42,640 nt of DNA from Eubacterium sp. (lineage in GTDB: Bacteria; Bacillota; Clostridia; Lachnospirales; Lachnospiraceae). The DNA lies in contig JAFRGW010000117.1 of the NCBI GenBank assembly GCA_017433615.1, positions 1 to 42,640 of the forward strand, written 5' to 3'. Shown here one piece after another: positions 33,510-42,279 of the stretch. Numbering within the stretch: the stretch's first letter is position 1; each line of letters starts with the position of its first letter. Made by a program: the position numbers and the translations under genes. The notes beneath the pieces were generated by a model. That model was not told where the DNA came from and made no database searches. It saw only the letters and a program-made list of their open reading frames with translations.

Positions 33510-33534
33510 GTGCCTGACGCTTCACGCGTCTGGT
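33510..33534 (+). repeat. fragment of dispersed repeat
   Basis: GCCTGACGCTTCACGCGTCT matches copy A (GCCTGACGCTCCACGCGTCT) at 19 of 20 bases but lacks the rest of the element. Confidence 0.65.
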
Positions 33535-33627
33535 TCTTCTGTATTATAGCATTTCCCGGTTTCTATAACAAATAATCCGGGGCATTCTCTGCCTCCTCAT
33601 TTTGGAGGACAGATCTCCTTCAGCGAA

Positions 33628-33670
33628 TTAGCACTCACCTATTGACAGTGCTAACAACGCGTGTTATAGT
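33628..33670 (+). promoter_or_regulatory. sigma-A promoter and CIRCE operator of clpB
   Basis: TTAGCACTC (33628-33636), nine bases, CAGTGCTAA (33646-33654): 17 of 18 CIRCE half-site positions. TTGACA (33642-33647), 17-bp spacer, TATAGT (33665-33670). The -35 overlaps CIRCE as at hsp20, so both genes should be in one HrcA regulon. The leader to the ATG is about 140 nt. Confidence 0.93.
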
Positions 33671-33819
33671 AACCTCAGACAGGAACAAAAGACATGCCTT
33701 GCCTTTCCCGGCGGGGCATTCTTCATGCGGCACTGCAATGTCCGTGCAGAAACAATTGCATACATGGGAGTGCCCGCGAAATAACAATTTTATAACCATA
33801 AAGGAAAAGAGGTGACATC

Positions 33820-36414
33820 ATGAACATCCAGAAATTTACGCAGAAATCCATCCAGTCCATACAGGATCTGGAAAAGACCGCCTATGAATTCGGCAACCAG
33901 GAGATCGAGCAGGAACATCTGCTCTACAATCTGCTCCATCAGGACGACAGTCTGATCCTGAAAATGATCGAGAAAATGGAGATCAACAAGGAACATTTTC
34001 TGGATCGTCTTGATCAGGAAATAAATAAGAAAACGAAGGTCCAGGGCGGCAATCCGTACATCGGTCAGTATCTGAATAAGGTTCTGACGCTTGCCGAGGA
34101 TGAGGCGAAAGCGATGGGCGACGAGTATGTCTCCGTCGAGCATCTGTTTTTGTCCATGCTGCGCAACCCGAGTCCTTCGATGAAAAAGCTGCTGGGAGAA
34201 TACGGCATTACGCGCGAACGTTTCCTGCAGGCACTTTCCACCGTGCGGGGCAACCAGAAGGTCACAACCGACAACCCGGAGGCCACCTATGATACCCTGA
34301 ACAAATACGGACAGGATCTGGTTGAGAAGGCGCGCGACCAGAAACTGGACCCGGTCATCGGCCGTGACAGTGAGATCCGCAATGTCATCCGGATTCTTTC
34401 CCGGAAGACAAAAAACAACCCGGTTCTGATCGGTGAACCGGGCGTCGGTAAAACTGCTGTTGTCGAGGGACTGGCCCAGCGTATTGTACGCGGCGATGTA
34501 CCGGAAGGCCTGAAGGATAAGACCATTTTCTCTCTGGACATGGGCGCACTTGTCGCCGGTGCAAAATACCGCGGTGAATTTGAGGAACGTCTGAAAGCTG
34601 TGCTCGAGGAAGTCCGCAAGAGCGAAGGACGCATTATTCTCTTTATCGATGAGCTGCACCTGATCGTCGGTGCAGGAAAGACGGACGGCGCCATGGATGC
34701 CGGCAATATGCTCAAGCCGATGCTGGCCCGCGGCGAACTGCACTGCATCGGCGCAACCACGCTGGATGAGTACAGAAAATACATCGAGAAGGACGCGGCA
34801 CTGGAGCGGCGTTTCCAGCATGTCATGGTTGACGAACCGACGGTGGAGGATACCATTTCCATCCTCCGTGGTCTGAAAGAGCGCTATGAAGTTTATCATA
34901 AGGTAAAAATCACCGACGGCGCACTGGTGGCCGCTGCCACCCTCTCCGACCGCTATATCACAGACCGGTTCCTGCCGGACAAGGCAATTGATCTGGTGGA
35001 CGAGGCCTGCGCGCAGATTAAGACTGAGATGGATTCTCTCCCGGTCGAACTCGATGAGATGAACCGCCGGATCATGCAGATGCAGATTGAGGAAGCAGCA
35101 CTGAAAAAAGAAACGGATGAACTGAGCCGGGAGCGGCTGGAAGAGCTGGAGAAGGATCTCGCAGAACTGAAGGATCAGTTCAATGCCCAGAAAGCACAGT
35201 GGGAAAATGAAAAAACTGCGGTAGACCGCGTCTCGAAGCTGCGCGAGCAGATTGAGGACATCAACAAGCAAATTGAAGCAGCTCAAAGAGATTACGATTT
35301 GAATAAGGCAGCCGAGCTGCAGTACGGCGAACTCCCGAAACTGCGGGCAGAACTGGAAGCAGAGGAAACTGCGATGAAGAACCGGGATCTCTCTCTGGTT
35401 CACGAGAGTGTTACAGACGATGAAATTGCCCGGATCATTTCCCGCTGGACCGGAATTCCGGTTGCAAAACTGACCGAGGGCGAAAAGGCGAAAATCCTCC
35501 ATCTGGAGGATGATCTGCACCGGCGTGTTGTCGGGCAGGACGAAGCCGTCAGCCGCGTAACGGATGCGATCATCCGCTCGAAAGCGGGCATCAAGGATCC
35601 GACAAAGCCGATTGGTTCCTTCCTGTTTCTCGGCCCGACCGGTGTCGGCAAGACCGAGCTGGCCAAGACACTGGCTGAGCGCATGTTCGACGACGAAAAC
35701 AACATGGTGCGTATCGATATGAGTGAGTATATGGAGAAATTCTCCGTATCCCGCCTGATCGGAGCTCCTCCCGGATATGTCGGCTATGAGGAAGGCGGCC
35801 AGCTCTCCGAGGCAGTCCGCCGGAAACCATATTCGGTTGTCCTGTTTGACGAGATCGAGAAGGCACATCCGGATGTCTTTAACGTTCTGCTGCAGGTACT
35901 CGATGACGGCCGGATCACAGATTCCCAGGGCAGAACCGTTGATTTTAAAAACACGATTCTGATCATGACATCCAACATCGGCTCCCAGTATCTGCTGGAC
36001 GGCATCCAGGCAGACGGAACGATCAGCGAGAATGCACAGAACATGGTTCAGCAGGATCTGCGGGCACATTTCCGTCCGGAATTCCTGAACCGTCTGGATG
36101 AGATCATCATGTTCAAGCCGCTGACCAAGGACAATATCGGCAGCATCGTAGATCTGCAGATCAATGACCTGAACCGCAGACTGGCCGACCAGCGCCTGAC
36201 CATTGCGCTCTCGCAGGAAGCTAAGGATTTTATCATCGAGGCAGGTTACGATCCGATCTACGGCGCGCGTCCGCTCAAACGTTATATTCAGAAAAACGTC
36301 GAGACACTGTCCGCACGGCTGATCCTCGGCGGCGGCGTCCACGAGGGCGACACGATCCGCATCGATGTGCAGGACGGCGGTCTTGTGGCAGAGACGCTCG
36401 GGAAAATCCAGTAA
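33820..36414 (+). CDS. clpB: ATP-dependent disaggregase ClpB
   Basis: An 864-residue Hsp100 chaperone that, with DnaK, pulls proteins out of aggregates. Order of domains: N-domain with two Clp-N repeats (1-145), first AAA+ domain with GEPGVGKT at 205-212, the long coiled-coil middle domain (about 400-525, with the [20 protein letters not shown] stretch) that separates ClpB from ClpC, second AAA+ domain with GPTGVGKTE at 605-613, and a C-terminal domain ending [24 protein letters not shown] precedes the ATG. A sigma-A promoter overlapped by CIRCE shows HrcA control. It is transcribed alone; a terminator lies at 36556-36597. Confidence 0.98.
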   Translation: MNIQKFTQKSIQSIQDLEKTAYEFGNQEIEQEHLLYNLLHQDDSLILKMIEKMEINKEHFLDRLDQEINKKTKVQGGNPYIGQYLNKVLTLAEDEAKAMGDEYVSVEHLFLSMLRNPSPSMKKLLGEYGITRERFLQALSTVRGNQKVTTDNPEATYDTLNKYGQDLVEKARDQKLDPVIGRDSEIRNVIRILSRKTKNNPVLIGEPGVGKTAVVEGLAQRIVRGDVPEGLKDKTIFSLDMGALVAGAKYRGEFEERLKAVLEEVRKSEGRIILFIDELHLIVGAGKTDGAMDAGNMLKPMLARGELHCIGATTLDEYRKYIEKDAALERRFQHVMVDEPTVEDTISILRGLKERYEVYHKVKITDGALVAAATLSDRYITDRFLPDKAIDLVDEACAQIKTEMDSLPVELDEMNRRIMQMQIEEAALKKETDELSRERLEELEKDLAELKDQFNAQKAQWENEKTAVDRVSKLREQIEDINKQIEAAQRDYDLNKAAELQYGELPKLRAELEAEETAMKNRDLSLVHESVTDDEIARIISRWTGIPVAKLTEGEKAKILHLEDDLHRRVVGQDEAVSRVTDAIIRSKAGIKDPTKPIGSFLFLGPTGVGKTELAKTLAERMFDDENNMVRIDMSEYMEKFSVSRLIGAPPGYVGYEEGGQLSEAVRRKPYSVVLFDEIEKAHPDVFNVLLQVLDDGRITDSQGRTVDFKNTILIMTSNIGSQYLLDGIQADGTISENAQNMVQQDLRAHFRPEFLNRLDEIIMFKPLTKDNIGSIVDLQINDLNRRLADQRLTIALSQEAKDFIIEAGYDPIYGARPLKRYIQKNVETLSARLILGGGVHEGDTIRIDVQDGGLVAETLGKIQ

Positions 36415-36436
36415 CCCACTGATATTAAACGGTACA

Positions 36437-36492
36437 TTCAACTCAGATGGGAGTCCCCCTCCTCTGAGGCGTGGACTGATCCACTGAGTTGA
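36437..36492 (+). repeat. dispersed intergenic repeat, copy D (inverted-repeat form)
   Basis: Bounded by perfect 9-bp inverted ends TCAACTCAG and CTGAGTTGA, with GACTGATCCACTGAGTT at the right end and AGTCCCCCTC inside. A second hairpin CGCGATC-AGA-GATCGCG follows at 36510-36526. Confidence 0.8.
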
Positions 36493-36555
36493 GCCTCCGG
36501 CAGCTCGCGCGCGATCAGAGATCGCGATTGAACTATTTACACCGGACATAAAATG

Positions 36556-36597
36556 ATCCCCGGACAGGATTGTATACAAAACTTCCTGTCCGGGGAT
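36556..36597. terminator. bidirectional terminator between clpB and the AraC gene
   Basis: ATCCCCGGACAGGA (36556-36569) pairs perfectly with TCCTGTCCGGGGAT (36584-36597). T-rich sequence follows on both strands. Confidence 0.85.
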
Positions 36598-36627
36598 TTC
36601 ATATTCATTGTTTTCTTCTGATCTATC

Positions 36628-37374
36628 TCAGCTGATGCCGGCAGAAGCACCGCCCGGCACATTCTGCGGCTGCTTAAAACATGCACAGTCACGGTACGCC
36701 TTCGGTGTCATGCCCGTGACGTTGTGAAACGCCCGCGTGAAAGTGGAGTTTCCGCTGTAGCCGACCATGACAGCGATTTCCATGACACTGTAGTTGGTTG
36801 TTGTCAGCAGCTCCTTTGCATGCAGGATCCTCGTATTGCGCAGATAAATACTCGGCGAGAGGCCGGTCTTCTGCTTGAACCAGTCACAGTAATATGTAAC
36901 ATTATAATTTTCAATGTTTGCCAGCTGGTCAACAGTGATCGGCAGCTGGTAATAATCATTGATGTACCGGATTGAAGGCGCAGAACAGTTCTCCATGATC
37001 TTTGCATAGAGATATTTATACAGATGACGGATTGCCGTGCTGTCCGGATTCTGCTTCAGTTCCGCCTGAATCAGTTCCACCAGCTGGACAATCTGCCCGC
37101 GCATGGGAACGATCAGCGGGCTGGAAATCATAACCACCTCGCCGCTTTCCGGCAGCTGGTCAGAAAGATTGATAACCAGCATTCTTCCATTGAAATTACA
37201 CTGATGCTGCATGCCGGTCGGGACAAAACACAGTTCCTGCGGCGTCACATCATACTGCATACTGCCGATCATGATCTGCATGGAATCATTCAGCGGTACC
37301 ATAATCTGCGGATAATCGTGAAAATGTTCACCGCTGCACTCGTGGACCATCATAATATCAAGGGCCTGGTTCAT
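36628..37374 (-). CDS. AraC-family regulator of the GRE locus
   Basis: A 248-residue AraC protein. The N-terminus is a cupin sensor with metal-ligand-like HEC...HFHDYPQ and later PTGMQHQC. The C-terminal DNA-binding part has ITVDQLANIENYNVTYYCDW and the second helix-turn-helix SVMEIAVMVGYSGNSTFTRA, ending MTPKAYRD. AGGAGAAATGAT precedes the ATG. It is the last gene of the minus-strand run symporter-GRE-activase-TetR-AraC, 123 bp behind the TetR gene. It probably senses the substrate or a product, but its binding site is not known. Confidence 0.92.
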   Translation of the reverse strand: MNQALDIMMVHECSGEHFHDYPQIMVPLNDSMQIMIGSMQYDVTPQELCFVPTGMQHQCNFNGRMLVINLSDQLPESGEVVMISSPLIVPMRGQIVQLVELIQAELKQNPDSTAIRHLYKYLYAKIMENCSAPSIRYINDYYQLPITVDQLANIENYNVTYYCDWFKQKTGLSPSIYLRNTRILHAKELLTTTNYSVMEIAVMVGYSGNSTFTRAFHNVTGMTPKAYRDCACFKQPQNVPGGASAGIS

Positions 37375-37497
37375 ATCATTTCTCCTGCATCTGTTAATCG
37401 TTTTTGCAGAGGATTTCGAATACTGCCCGAAATTCCCTGTCCAGTCATATTGAGGAACTGTTTTCTTTATTCGGTCAGCTGTTTTACCACACTTGCT

Positions 37498-38139
37498 TTA
37501 TTTCAGCCTGTAATGGTCATGCAGTGATTTCAGTGCCGTCAAAAACTCAGTTGATACTGCGTACGGCATAGCTGACGAACGGTAGACGCCTCTGTAGGTA
37601 TTGATCATTGTGTGCAGAAGGCCGACACTTAAGTTTGCCATAACCAGAACATCCTGCGGTAAAATCAGGCCTTCATCTGCCGCACGCTTGAGAATCTCAA
37701 CACTTCTTGCGCGAAGATCCGTGCCGAGGAACACATCTGTGTAACCCTCGTTGATGGTTTCCCGCTTCTCGGGATACAGAGCATAATACACATCGTATGC
37801 CTCGCGGACATCTTCCCGGTCCCAGATCCAGAAGAGATGTTCAAATACATCCAGATACTGGAATGTGTACGGAAGGAAGATGGTCCAGAGTCTTGCATCA
37901 AGATCCAGCGGATCACTTGCGGAGTCAATCGCTTCCTGGCTGTCCTGTGAATAAGAGTCAAGGATACGAATCGCCGCAACACGGATCAGCTGATCCAGCT
38001 GCGGAAAATACTTGTAGACGACATCTGCAGTACAGCCGGATTTTTCAGCAATCGCCTGCGCCGTCATTTTTTCCAGATGCATGACCTTCATCAACTCATA
38101 AGCTTCGTCTACCAGTCTTCTTTTGGTATTGTTTTCCAT
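37498..38139 (-). CDS. TetR/AcrR family regulator of the GRE locus
   Basis: A 213-residue TetR-type protein. The HTH is in MTAQAIAEKSGCTADVVYKY, then FPQLDQL. The C-terminal half is helical with aromatic-rich segments (TIFLPYTFQYLDVFEHLFWI) that may line a ligand pocket. GAGGAGAAATAACC precedes the ATG. It follows the activase gene by 96 bp, with a hairpin between (38193-38224). Its target is most likely this cluster; no operator could be assigned with confidence. Confidence 0.9.
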   Translation of the reverse strand: MENNTKRRLVDEAYELMKVMHLEKMTAQAIAEKSGCTADVVYKYFPQLDQLIRVAAIRILDSYSQDSQEAIDSASDPLDLDARLWTIFLPYTFQYLDVFEHLFWIWDREDVREAYDVYYALYPEKRETINEGYTDVFLGTDLRARSVEILKRAADEGLILPQDVLVMANLSVGLLHTMINTYRGVYRSSAMPYAVSTEFLTALKSLHDHYRLK

Positions 38140-38192
38140 GGTTATTTCTCCTCACGAACAGGTGGTTTGAAAATCATTGTTGATGATATCAC

Positions 38193-38224
38193 GGATTGCT
38201 CCGTGCTTCGCACTCACGCAATCC
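38193..38224. other. hairpin between activase and TetR genes
   Basis: GGATTGC (38193-38199) pairs with GCAATCC (38218-38224), and inner GTGC-TTC-GCAC (38203-38213) forms a second stem. No T-run follows on the minus strand, so it may be a processing site or weak attenuator. Confidence 0.5.
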
Positions 38225-38235
38225 TTCTGTTATTA

Positions 38236-39027
38236 TCAGATGACATGGTCATAATATCGTTTGATTACGTTCCGGCACCACTCCATATGCTCTGCCGGCG
38301 GCACCTCTACATCTTTCAGCAGGTATTCCTTGCCCAGCTTCCGGTATGTATCGGTTCCAAGGCGGTGATACGGCAGCAGCTGAATATGATGCACATACGG
38401 CAGTTCAGAAAGGAACTGACCGATCTTTTCCAGGTCCTCTTCCGAATCATTGACGCCCGGAATCAGCGGTGTACGGATAATGTATTTTGTATCTGCACCA
38501 AGTGTTCCGGCATTTCTGATGTTCTCCAGAATCGGTTTATTGGAGACACCGGTGTATTTGATATGTTTCTCCTCGTCAAAGATCTTCAGGTCGGTAAATA
38601 CCGTATCTGCTGTCTCGAAAATCGGCTTTGCGATGTCCCACTTCGTAAAGAATGACGTCTCAATGCAGGTATCGATCGCCTCAAACCGGGCGCGTCTCAG
38701 CAGTGTGAGGACAAACTCATGCTGCGCCATGATCTCCCCGCCGGACAGGGTCATGCCGCCGCCGGAATGGAAGTAAAAAATGGAATCCTTGCGCACCTCG
38801 ACCAATACTTCTTCGACCGTCATGATCTTTCCGTAGGTAATTGACCCGTCCAGCGTGGATTCGATCTCCCTCTTCTGGCTTTCCGGTGTCGAGCACCACT
38901 GGCAGCGCAGGGGACATCCTTTTAAAAATACAACTGTGCGGAAGCCGTCTCCGTCGTAGATGGAACTCTTCTCCAGGCGCAGAACGGTTCCTTTCATGTC
39001 TTTTCCGGGGTATTCATCATGTCTCAT
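38236..39027 (-). CDS. glycyl radical enzyme activase (radical SAM), short form
   Basis: A 263-residue radical SAM protein that should install the glycyl radical on the GRE encoded upstream. The [4Fe-4S] motif CPLRCQWC gives C38, C42 and C45 (C-x3-C-x2-C). GGGMTLSGGE at 89-98 binds the SAM amino group. YDGDGFRTVVFLKGC is the usual activase N-terminus. Between C45 and the GGE motif there are only about 45 residues. The ferredoxin-like insertion with two extra clusters, found in activases such as CutD, is therefore missing and the size is that of PflA. AAGGAG precedes the ATG. A strong hairpin (39208-39233) and a dispersed repeat separate it from the GRE gene, so its supply may be set below that of the GRE. 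Confidence 0.94.
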   Translation of the reverse strand: MRHDEYPGKDMKGTVLRLEKSSIYDGDGFRTVVFLKGCPLRCQWCSTPESQKREIESTLDGSITYGKIMTVEEVLVEVRKDSIFYFHSGGGMTLSGGEIMAQHEFVLTLLRRARFEAIDTCIETSFFTKWDIAKPIFETADTVFTDLKIFDEEKHIKYTGVSNKPILENIRNAGTLGADTKYIIRTPLIPGVNDSEEDLEKIGQFLSELPYVHHIQLLPYHRLGTDTYRKLGKEYLLKDVEVPPAEHMEWCRNVIKRYYDHVI

Positions 39028-39060
39028 GGCATGGTTCTCCTTCTAAATCTGCCGGTTTAT

Positions 39061-39106
39061 CTCAGTGGGGTTCCGCGCCAAGTCCCGCAGGAGCGGGACT
39101 TGAATA
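39061..39106 (-). repeat. dispersed repeat, hairpin variant F
   Basis: CTCAGTGGGGTTCCGCGCCA then AGTCCCGCAGGAGCGGGACT and TTGAATA. Read on the minus strand it starts TTCAAGTCCCGC and ends CCACTGAG, i.e. the same ends as copy C. GTTCCGCGCCAAGTCCCGC is shared with 15529-15573. Confidence 0.75.
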
Positions 39107-39207
39107 CTGGCTTTCACCCGATAATTCTCTGTGATTACACGTTGCTTCTCCGGGTGTTTATCCCGCTTACAGGCACTCTGATAATATATCTACAATCTCC
39201 GATAGAA

Positions 39208-39233
39208 ACGCCCCCGGCCTCTGCCGGGGGCGT
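39208..39233 (-). terminator. strong hairpin between GRE and activase genes
   Basis: ACGCCCCCGGC (39208-39218) pairs perfectly with GCCGGGGGCGT (39223-39233), loop of four bases, followed on the minus strand by TTTCTAT. It is a probable terminator or attenuator after the GRE gene. Confidence 0.75.
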
Positions 39234-39284
39234 ACCAGACATACACGTTATGCCGACAGATCGCACACTGTCAATATACCAGTT

Positions 39285-41666
39285 TTATGCCCACTTCTCA
39301 ATCTCAGTACGCTGGATGATATCGTCCTGGATGTCCTTGCCGAGCTCTACGAAGAATGCGGTGTAGCCTGCGACACGAACCAGAAGATCTTTGTGATTTT
39401 CCGGATGTACCTGTGCATCTGCCAGGATCTCAGCATCAACGATGTTGTACTGGGTGTGGTAGATGTCCAGTGAGCACTGTGTCTTCAGCATGATCATCAT
39501 GTTCTTCAGACCCTGCTCACCCTCAAGCAGCTTCGGATCGATCTTCAGGTTCATCTGTGTACCCTGTGTGAAGCGTGCGTGCGGCAGGTGGCTGATGGAT
39601 TTGAGCAGCGCGGTTGCTCCGTTGATATCTGTGCCGCCTGTAGCGCCGATGCCGTCTGCCAGCGGTGCCCATGCATAGCGGCCGGACGGAAGTGCGCCGA
39701 CACTCTTACCGATCGGGACGTTGCCGGAAACCGGAAGCATACCAGCTGTCAGCTTGCCGAACGGAGAATCATACTGCTCAATCTGGTCAACCAAGTAGTT
39801 GTAAATCTCACCTGCACAGAAGTCAGCCTTCGGATCATCGTTGCCGTACTTCGGAGCATCCCAGCACATCTTCTGGATATCTTCATATCCCTCGAAGTTA
39901 GCATCGAGTGCCTTGCAGAGCTCGTCCATTGTGATCTTCTTCTCATCGTATACCAGATATTTAACATCTGCTACGGAGTTGATGATATCAGCCTGGCCGA
40001 TGATGTTAATTCCGTTACCAACGTTGAATTCAGCACCGCCGTTTGCATAGTCCTTACCGGTAACCATGCAGTTCGGGTATGTCAGAGACAGCGCCGGAAC
40101 CGGACGGTAGTTCTCGCTGAGGTAGTCGAGGTAGGAGTTCATGGTTGCCATGGTATGTACGAAGTAGTCAATCTGCTTCTTAATTGCAGCCATGAAGTCA
40201 TCAAATGTCTTGAAGTCGCGCGGATCGCCGGTCTGGATGGAGACCTGCTCGCCGGTCTTGCGGCTCTTACCGTTTGTCATAACCATGTCGACAACGCCGC
40301 CCATGGAGATCTCGCCGATATCTGTGTAGGATTTCAGACGTCCCTCAAGGTTGGTCTCAACGCATCCGCACGGAGTCCAGTCCCAAGCCTGAGACATCGG
40401 GATACCCTTGTTCAGAAGCATCTTGATACCTGCGTCATCGTGGTAGATTGCCGGCATGGTACGTCCCATACGGATGCACTCTGCTGCCTTGCGCAGGAAG
40501 GAATCCGGGTTCTTGGAGATGCTGTAGCGGACTGTCATGTTCGGCTCTTTGGTAGCCGTGTCCATGGTAGCCTGAATTGTCATGTAAGACAGCTCGTTGA
40601 CTGCGTCGTCGCCGTATTTGTCGATACCGCCTGCGCAGACCTGAACGGTCATGTTGTAGCCCGCGGAGAATGCTGCGGACTCGCCGTCCTGGAACAGGCC
40701 CATCTCTGCGATCTTGATCCAGAAGCAGTCCATCAGTTCCTGTGCGGAATCTTCTGTCAGGATGCCGTCTGCAAGGTCTTTTCTGTAGTAGTCGATCAGA
40801 TACTGGTCCATACGGCCCAGGTTGTAGGAAGAAGCGTTCTGCTCCATGAAGATGCAGTACTCGTAGGTCAGCATGCACTGCAGTGCCTCGTAGAAGTTGC
40901 GCGGCGGATTCTCCGGAACCCATCTGTTGACTTCTGCGATCTTAAGGAGCTCAGCCTTACGGGTCTCATCCTTCTCCTCTGCAGCCATCTGCTCAGCGAG
41001 ATCAGCGTGGCGGTTTGCAAGTGCAATGATACCTTCTGCCGTGATAATCAGGGATTTGTAGAAGATCATCTGCTTCAGTGTATCTTCGCCGCATGCATCA
41101 TCGAGTGCAGCAAGTTTCTCTTCTGCCTCTTTCTTGATGCCGCCGACACCCTTTGCAAGCAGGGTTCTCCAGCCCGGTGTGTTCTCACCGTAGCCGCGGA
41201 CGAACTTCTTATCAACGTAGAGCATGCCGCCGTCGCGCATGGTTCTGACATCGTCAGGCATCATCGCATTCCAGCGGTCCAGCATACATTTGCCTCTCCA
41301 GTACGGAGCAACCTCTTCCATGAAGAGTTTCTTGTTCTCATCAGAGAGATAGAACGGATCGTACGGACGGGTAGCGATGGTGTCGAGCTCTTTCTCAATA
41401 ACAGAGCATGCGGAATCCGGATTCAGGATACCTGCACGCGGCTTGAAAGCGACACCGCCGACCAGCAGCTCGTTGTCCTGGATATAAATCGGCTTGTTCT
41501 CATAAACAGTCTTCATAGCTGTGGCTTTCTGAATTGCCCACGGCTGGCCTTCTGTAGCCTTGAAGCCCTGTGTTACATAGTACGCGTCAAGAATATCCAT
41601 CTCGATCCGATGTGAAAAATAGTTATCTCTCAGCGCATTGATTCTCTTCATGTACTCTTTTGCCAT
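39285..41666 (-). CDS. glycyl radical enzyme of unknown substrate
   Basis: A 793-residue GRE of the dehydratase/lyase branch (PFL-like plus glycine-radical domain). The thiyl Cys and catalytic Glu are C435 and E437 in TPCGCVETNLEGR; the radical Gly is G767 in LLVRVAGYTAFF. Spacing and length are near those of glycerol dehydratase and trans-4-hydroxyproline dehydratase. As I recall, CVET occurs in the latter while choline lyase and diol dehydratases have CVEP. YNLGRMDQYLIDYY and GNGINIIGQADIINS are family segments. C433, two residues before the catalytic Cys, is unusual. The start at 41666 has AGGAGG seven bases upstream; a longer frame adds 24 unlikely residues. A sigma-54 promoter lies upstream. 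It is O2-sensitive and needs the activase at 38236. Substrate unknown. Confidence 0.95.
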   Translation of the reverse strand: MAKEYMKRINALRDNYFSHRIEMDILDAYYVTQGFKATEGQPWAIQKATAMKTVYENKPIYIQDNELLVGGVAFKPRAGILNPDSACSVIEKELDTIATRPYDPFYLSDENKKLFMEEVAPYWRGKCMLDRWNAMMPDDVRTMRDGGMLYVDKKFVRGYGENTPGWRTLLAKGVGGIKKEAEEKLAALDDACGEDTLKQMIFYKSLIITAEGIIALANRHADLAEQMAAEEKDETRKAELLKIAEVNRWVPENPPRNFYEALQCMLTYEYCIFMEQNASSYNLGRMDQYLIDYYRKDLADGILTEDSAQELMDCFWIKIAEMGLFQDGESAAFSAGYNMTVQVCAGGIDKYGDDAVNELSYMTIQATMDTATKEPNMTVRYSISKNPDSFLRKAAECIRMGRTMPAIYHDDAGIKMLLNKGIPMSQAWDWTPCGCVETNLEGRLKSYTDIGEISMGGVVDMVMTNGKSRKTGEQVSIQTGDPRDFKTFDDFMAAIKKQIDYFVHTMATMNSYLDYLSENYRPVPALSLTYPNCMVTGKDYANGGAEFNVGNGINIIGQADIINSVADVKYLVYDEKKITMDELCKALDANFEGYEDIQKMCWDAPKYGNDDPKADFCAGEIYNYLVDQIEQYDSPFGKLTAGMLPVSGNVPIGKSVGALPSGRYAWAPLADGIGATGGTDINGATALLKSISHLPHARFTQGTQMNLKIDPKLLEGEQGLKNMMIMLKTQCSLDIYHTQYNIVDAEILADAQVHPENHKDLLVRVAGYTAFFVELGKDIQDDIIQRTEIEKWA

Positions 41667-41827
41667 TTTAATACCTCCTGGCTGTTTTGGACGTTCCCGG
41701 CATTTATTTGGTCTGTAAATTCCCCCTGCCGGAATCATTAAGGTTCTTTGATTATGGACGTTTTCAGCATTGGCCGCGTGTATTCCCTGCGGGAGTTTCG
41801 CGGTTTTTGCTTCTTGCTTAATATATG

Positions 41828-41843
41828 AGCAATCGCCGTGCCA
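41828..41843 (-). promoter_or_regulatory. sigma-54 (-24/-12) promoter of the GRE gene
   Basis: Minus strand TGGCACGGCGATTGCT: GG and GC are separated by exactly 10 bases, and the TGGCAC and TTGC blocks match the RpoN consensus fully. The start of transcription should be near 41816, giving a leader of about 150 nt. No strong sigma-A promoter is seen closer to the gene. Confidence 0.8.
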
Positions 41844-42013
41844 GTTTGCATGCTTTTGGATGAACTTTGCAAAAAATCACGTTTTTTAGGCAAAACGCAC
41901 AATAGACGAGCCTTGTTTTTGGCGAAAATGACTTTGATTTATTCTGAGAAACAGTACTTTCGGCCAATTTAGAGCGACTTCGGCATCAGTTTTTGCGCTA
42001 TTATCGTCCGCAG

Positions 42014-42111
42014 GTGCAAAAAACTGCAATGATATGCAAAATATTCTGCGCTTTCTTTTTGCGGTTTTGCACTTTTATATTTTGCACTTTTGCACTTTCA
42101 CATTTTTGCAC
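42014..42111. promoter_or_regulatory. TTTTGCAC octamer array, possible enhancer site
   Basis: TTTTGCAC occurs at 42065, 42080, 42088 and 42104, with steps of 15, 8 and 16 bp. The inverse GTGCAAAA is at 42014 and TGCAAAA at 42035. The array is 170-270 bp upstream of the -24 element, the usual place for sigma-54 enhancer-binding protein sites. The rest of the gap 41667-42279 is A/T-rich and shows no gene. Confidence 0.6.
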
Positions 42112-42182
42112 GATTACTCTTCCGGGTTTTCAGCTGTTTATTGCGGACGCCTTCCGGAATGTGCCTTCAGACGAACATACAG

Positions 42183-42230
42183 AAAAGGACCGCTGTCGGT
42201 CCCATGTACTGAGCGAACAGCGATCCTTTT
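42183..42230 (-). terminator. terminator of the SSS symporter gene
   Basis: AAAAGGACCGCTGT (42183-42196) pairs with ACAGCGATCCTTTT (42217-42230) with one mismatch; the T-rich end lies downstream on the minus strand, 50 bp past the symporter stop. Confidence 0.7.
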
Positions 42231-42279
42231 CCGTGTTTTGTGAAAGGGTTGTGGTTTTTGATTTTATTTTTAATTCTAA

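Noticed and set aside
33790-36579. Open frame of 929 codons antisense to clpB
   Set aside because: It mirrors a clear, complete ClpB with all motifs; the antisense protein shows no recognisable domain and is a codon-bias shadow.
39579-41615. Open frame of 678 codons antisense to the GRE gene
   Set aside because: The sense strand encodes a full GRE with catalytic motifs and a good ribosome site; the antisense product has no sensible features.
39285-41666. Choline trimethylamine-lyase (cutC) or other microcompartment GRE
   Set aside because: Motif is CVET and not CVEP, no N-terminal targeting extension, no shell genes, and the activase lacks the ferredoxin insertion.
41667-41738. Longer GRE start adding 24 residues
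   Set aside because: AGGAGG is placed correctly for the ATG at 41666 and the added residues are unlike any GRE N-terminus.
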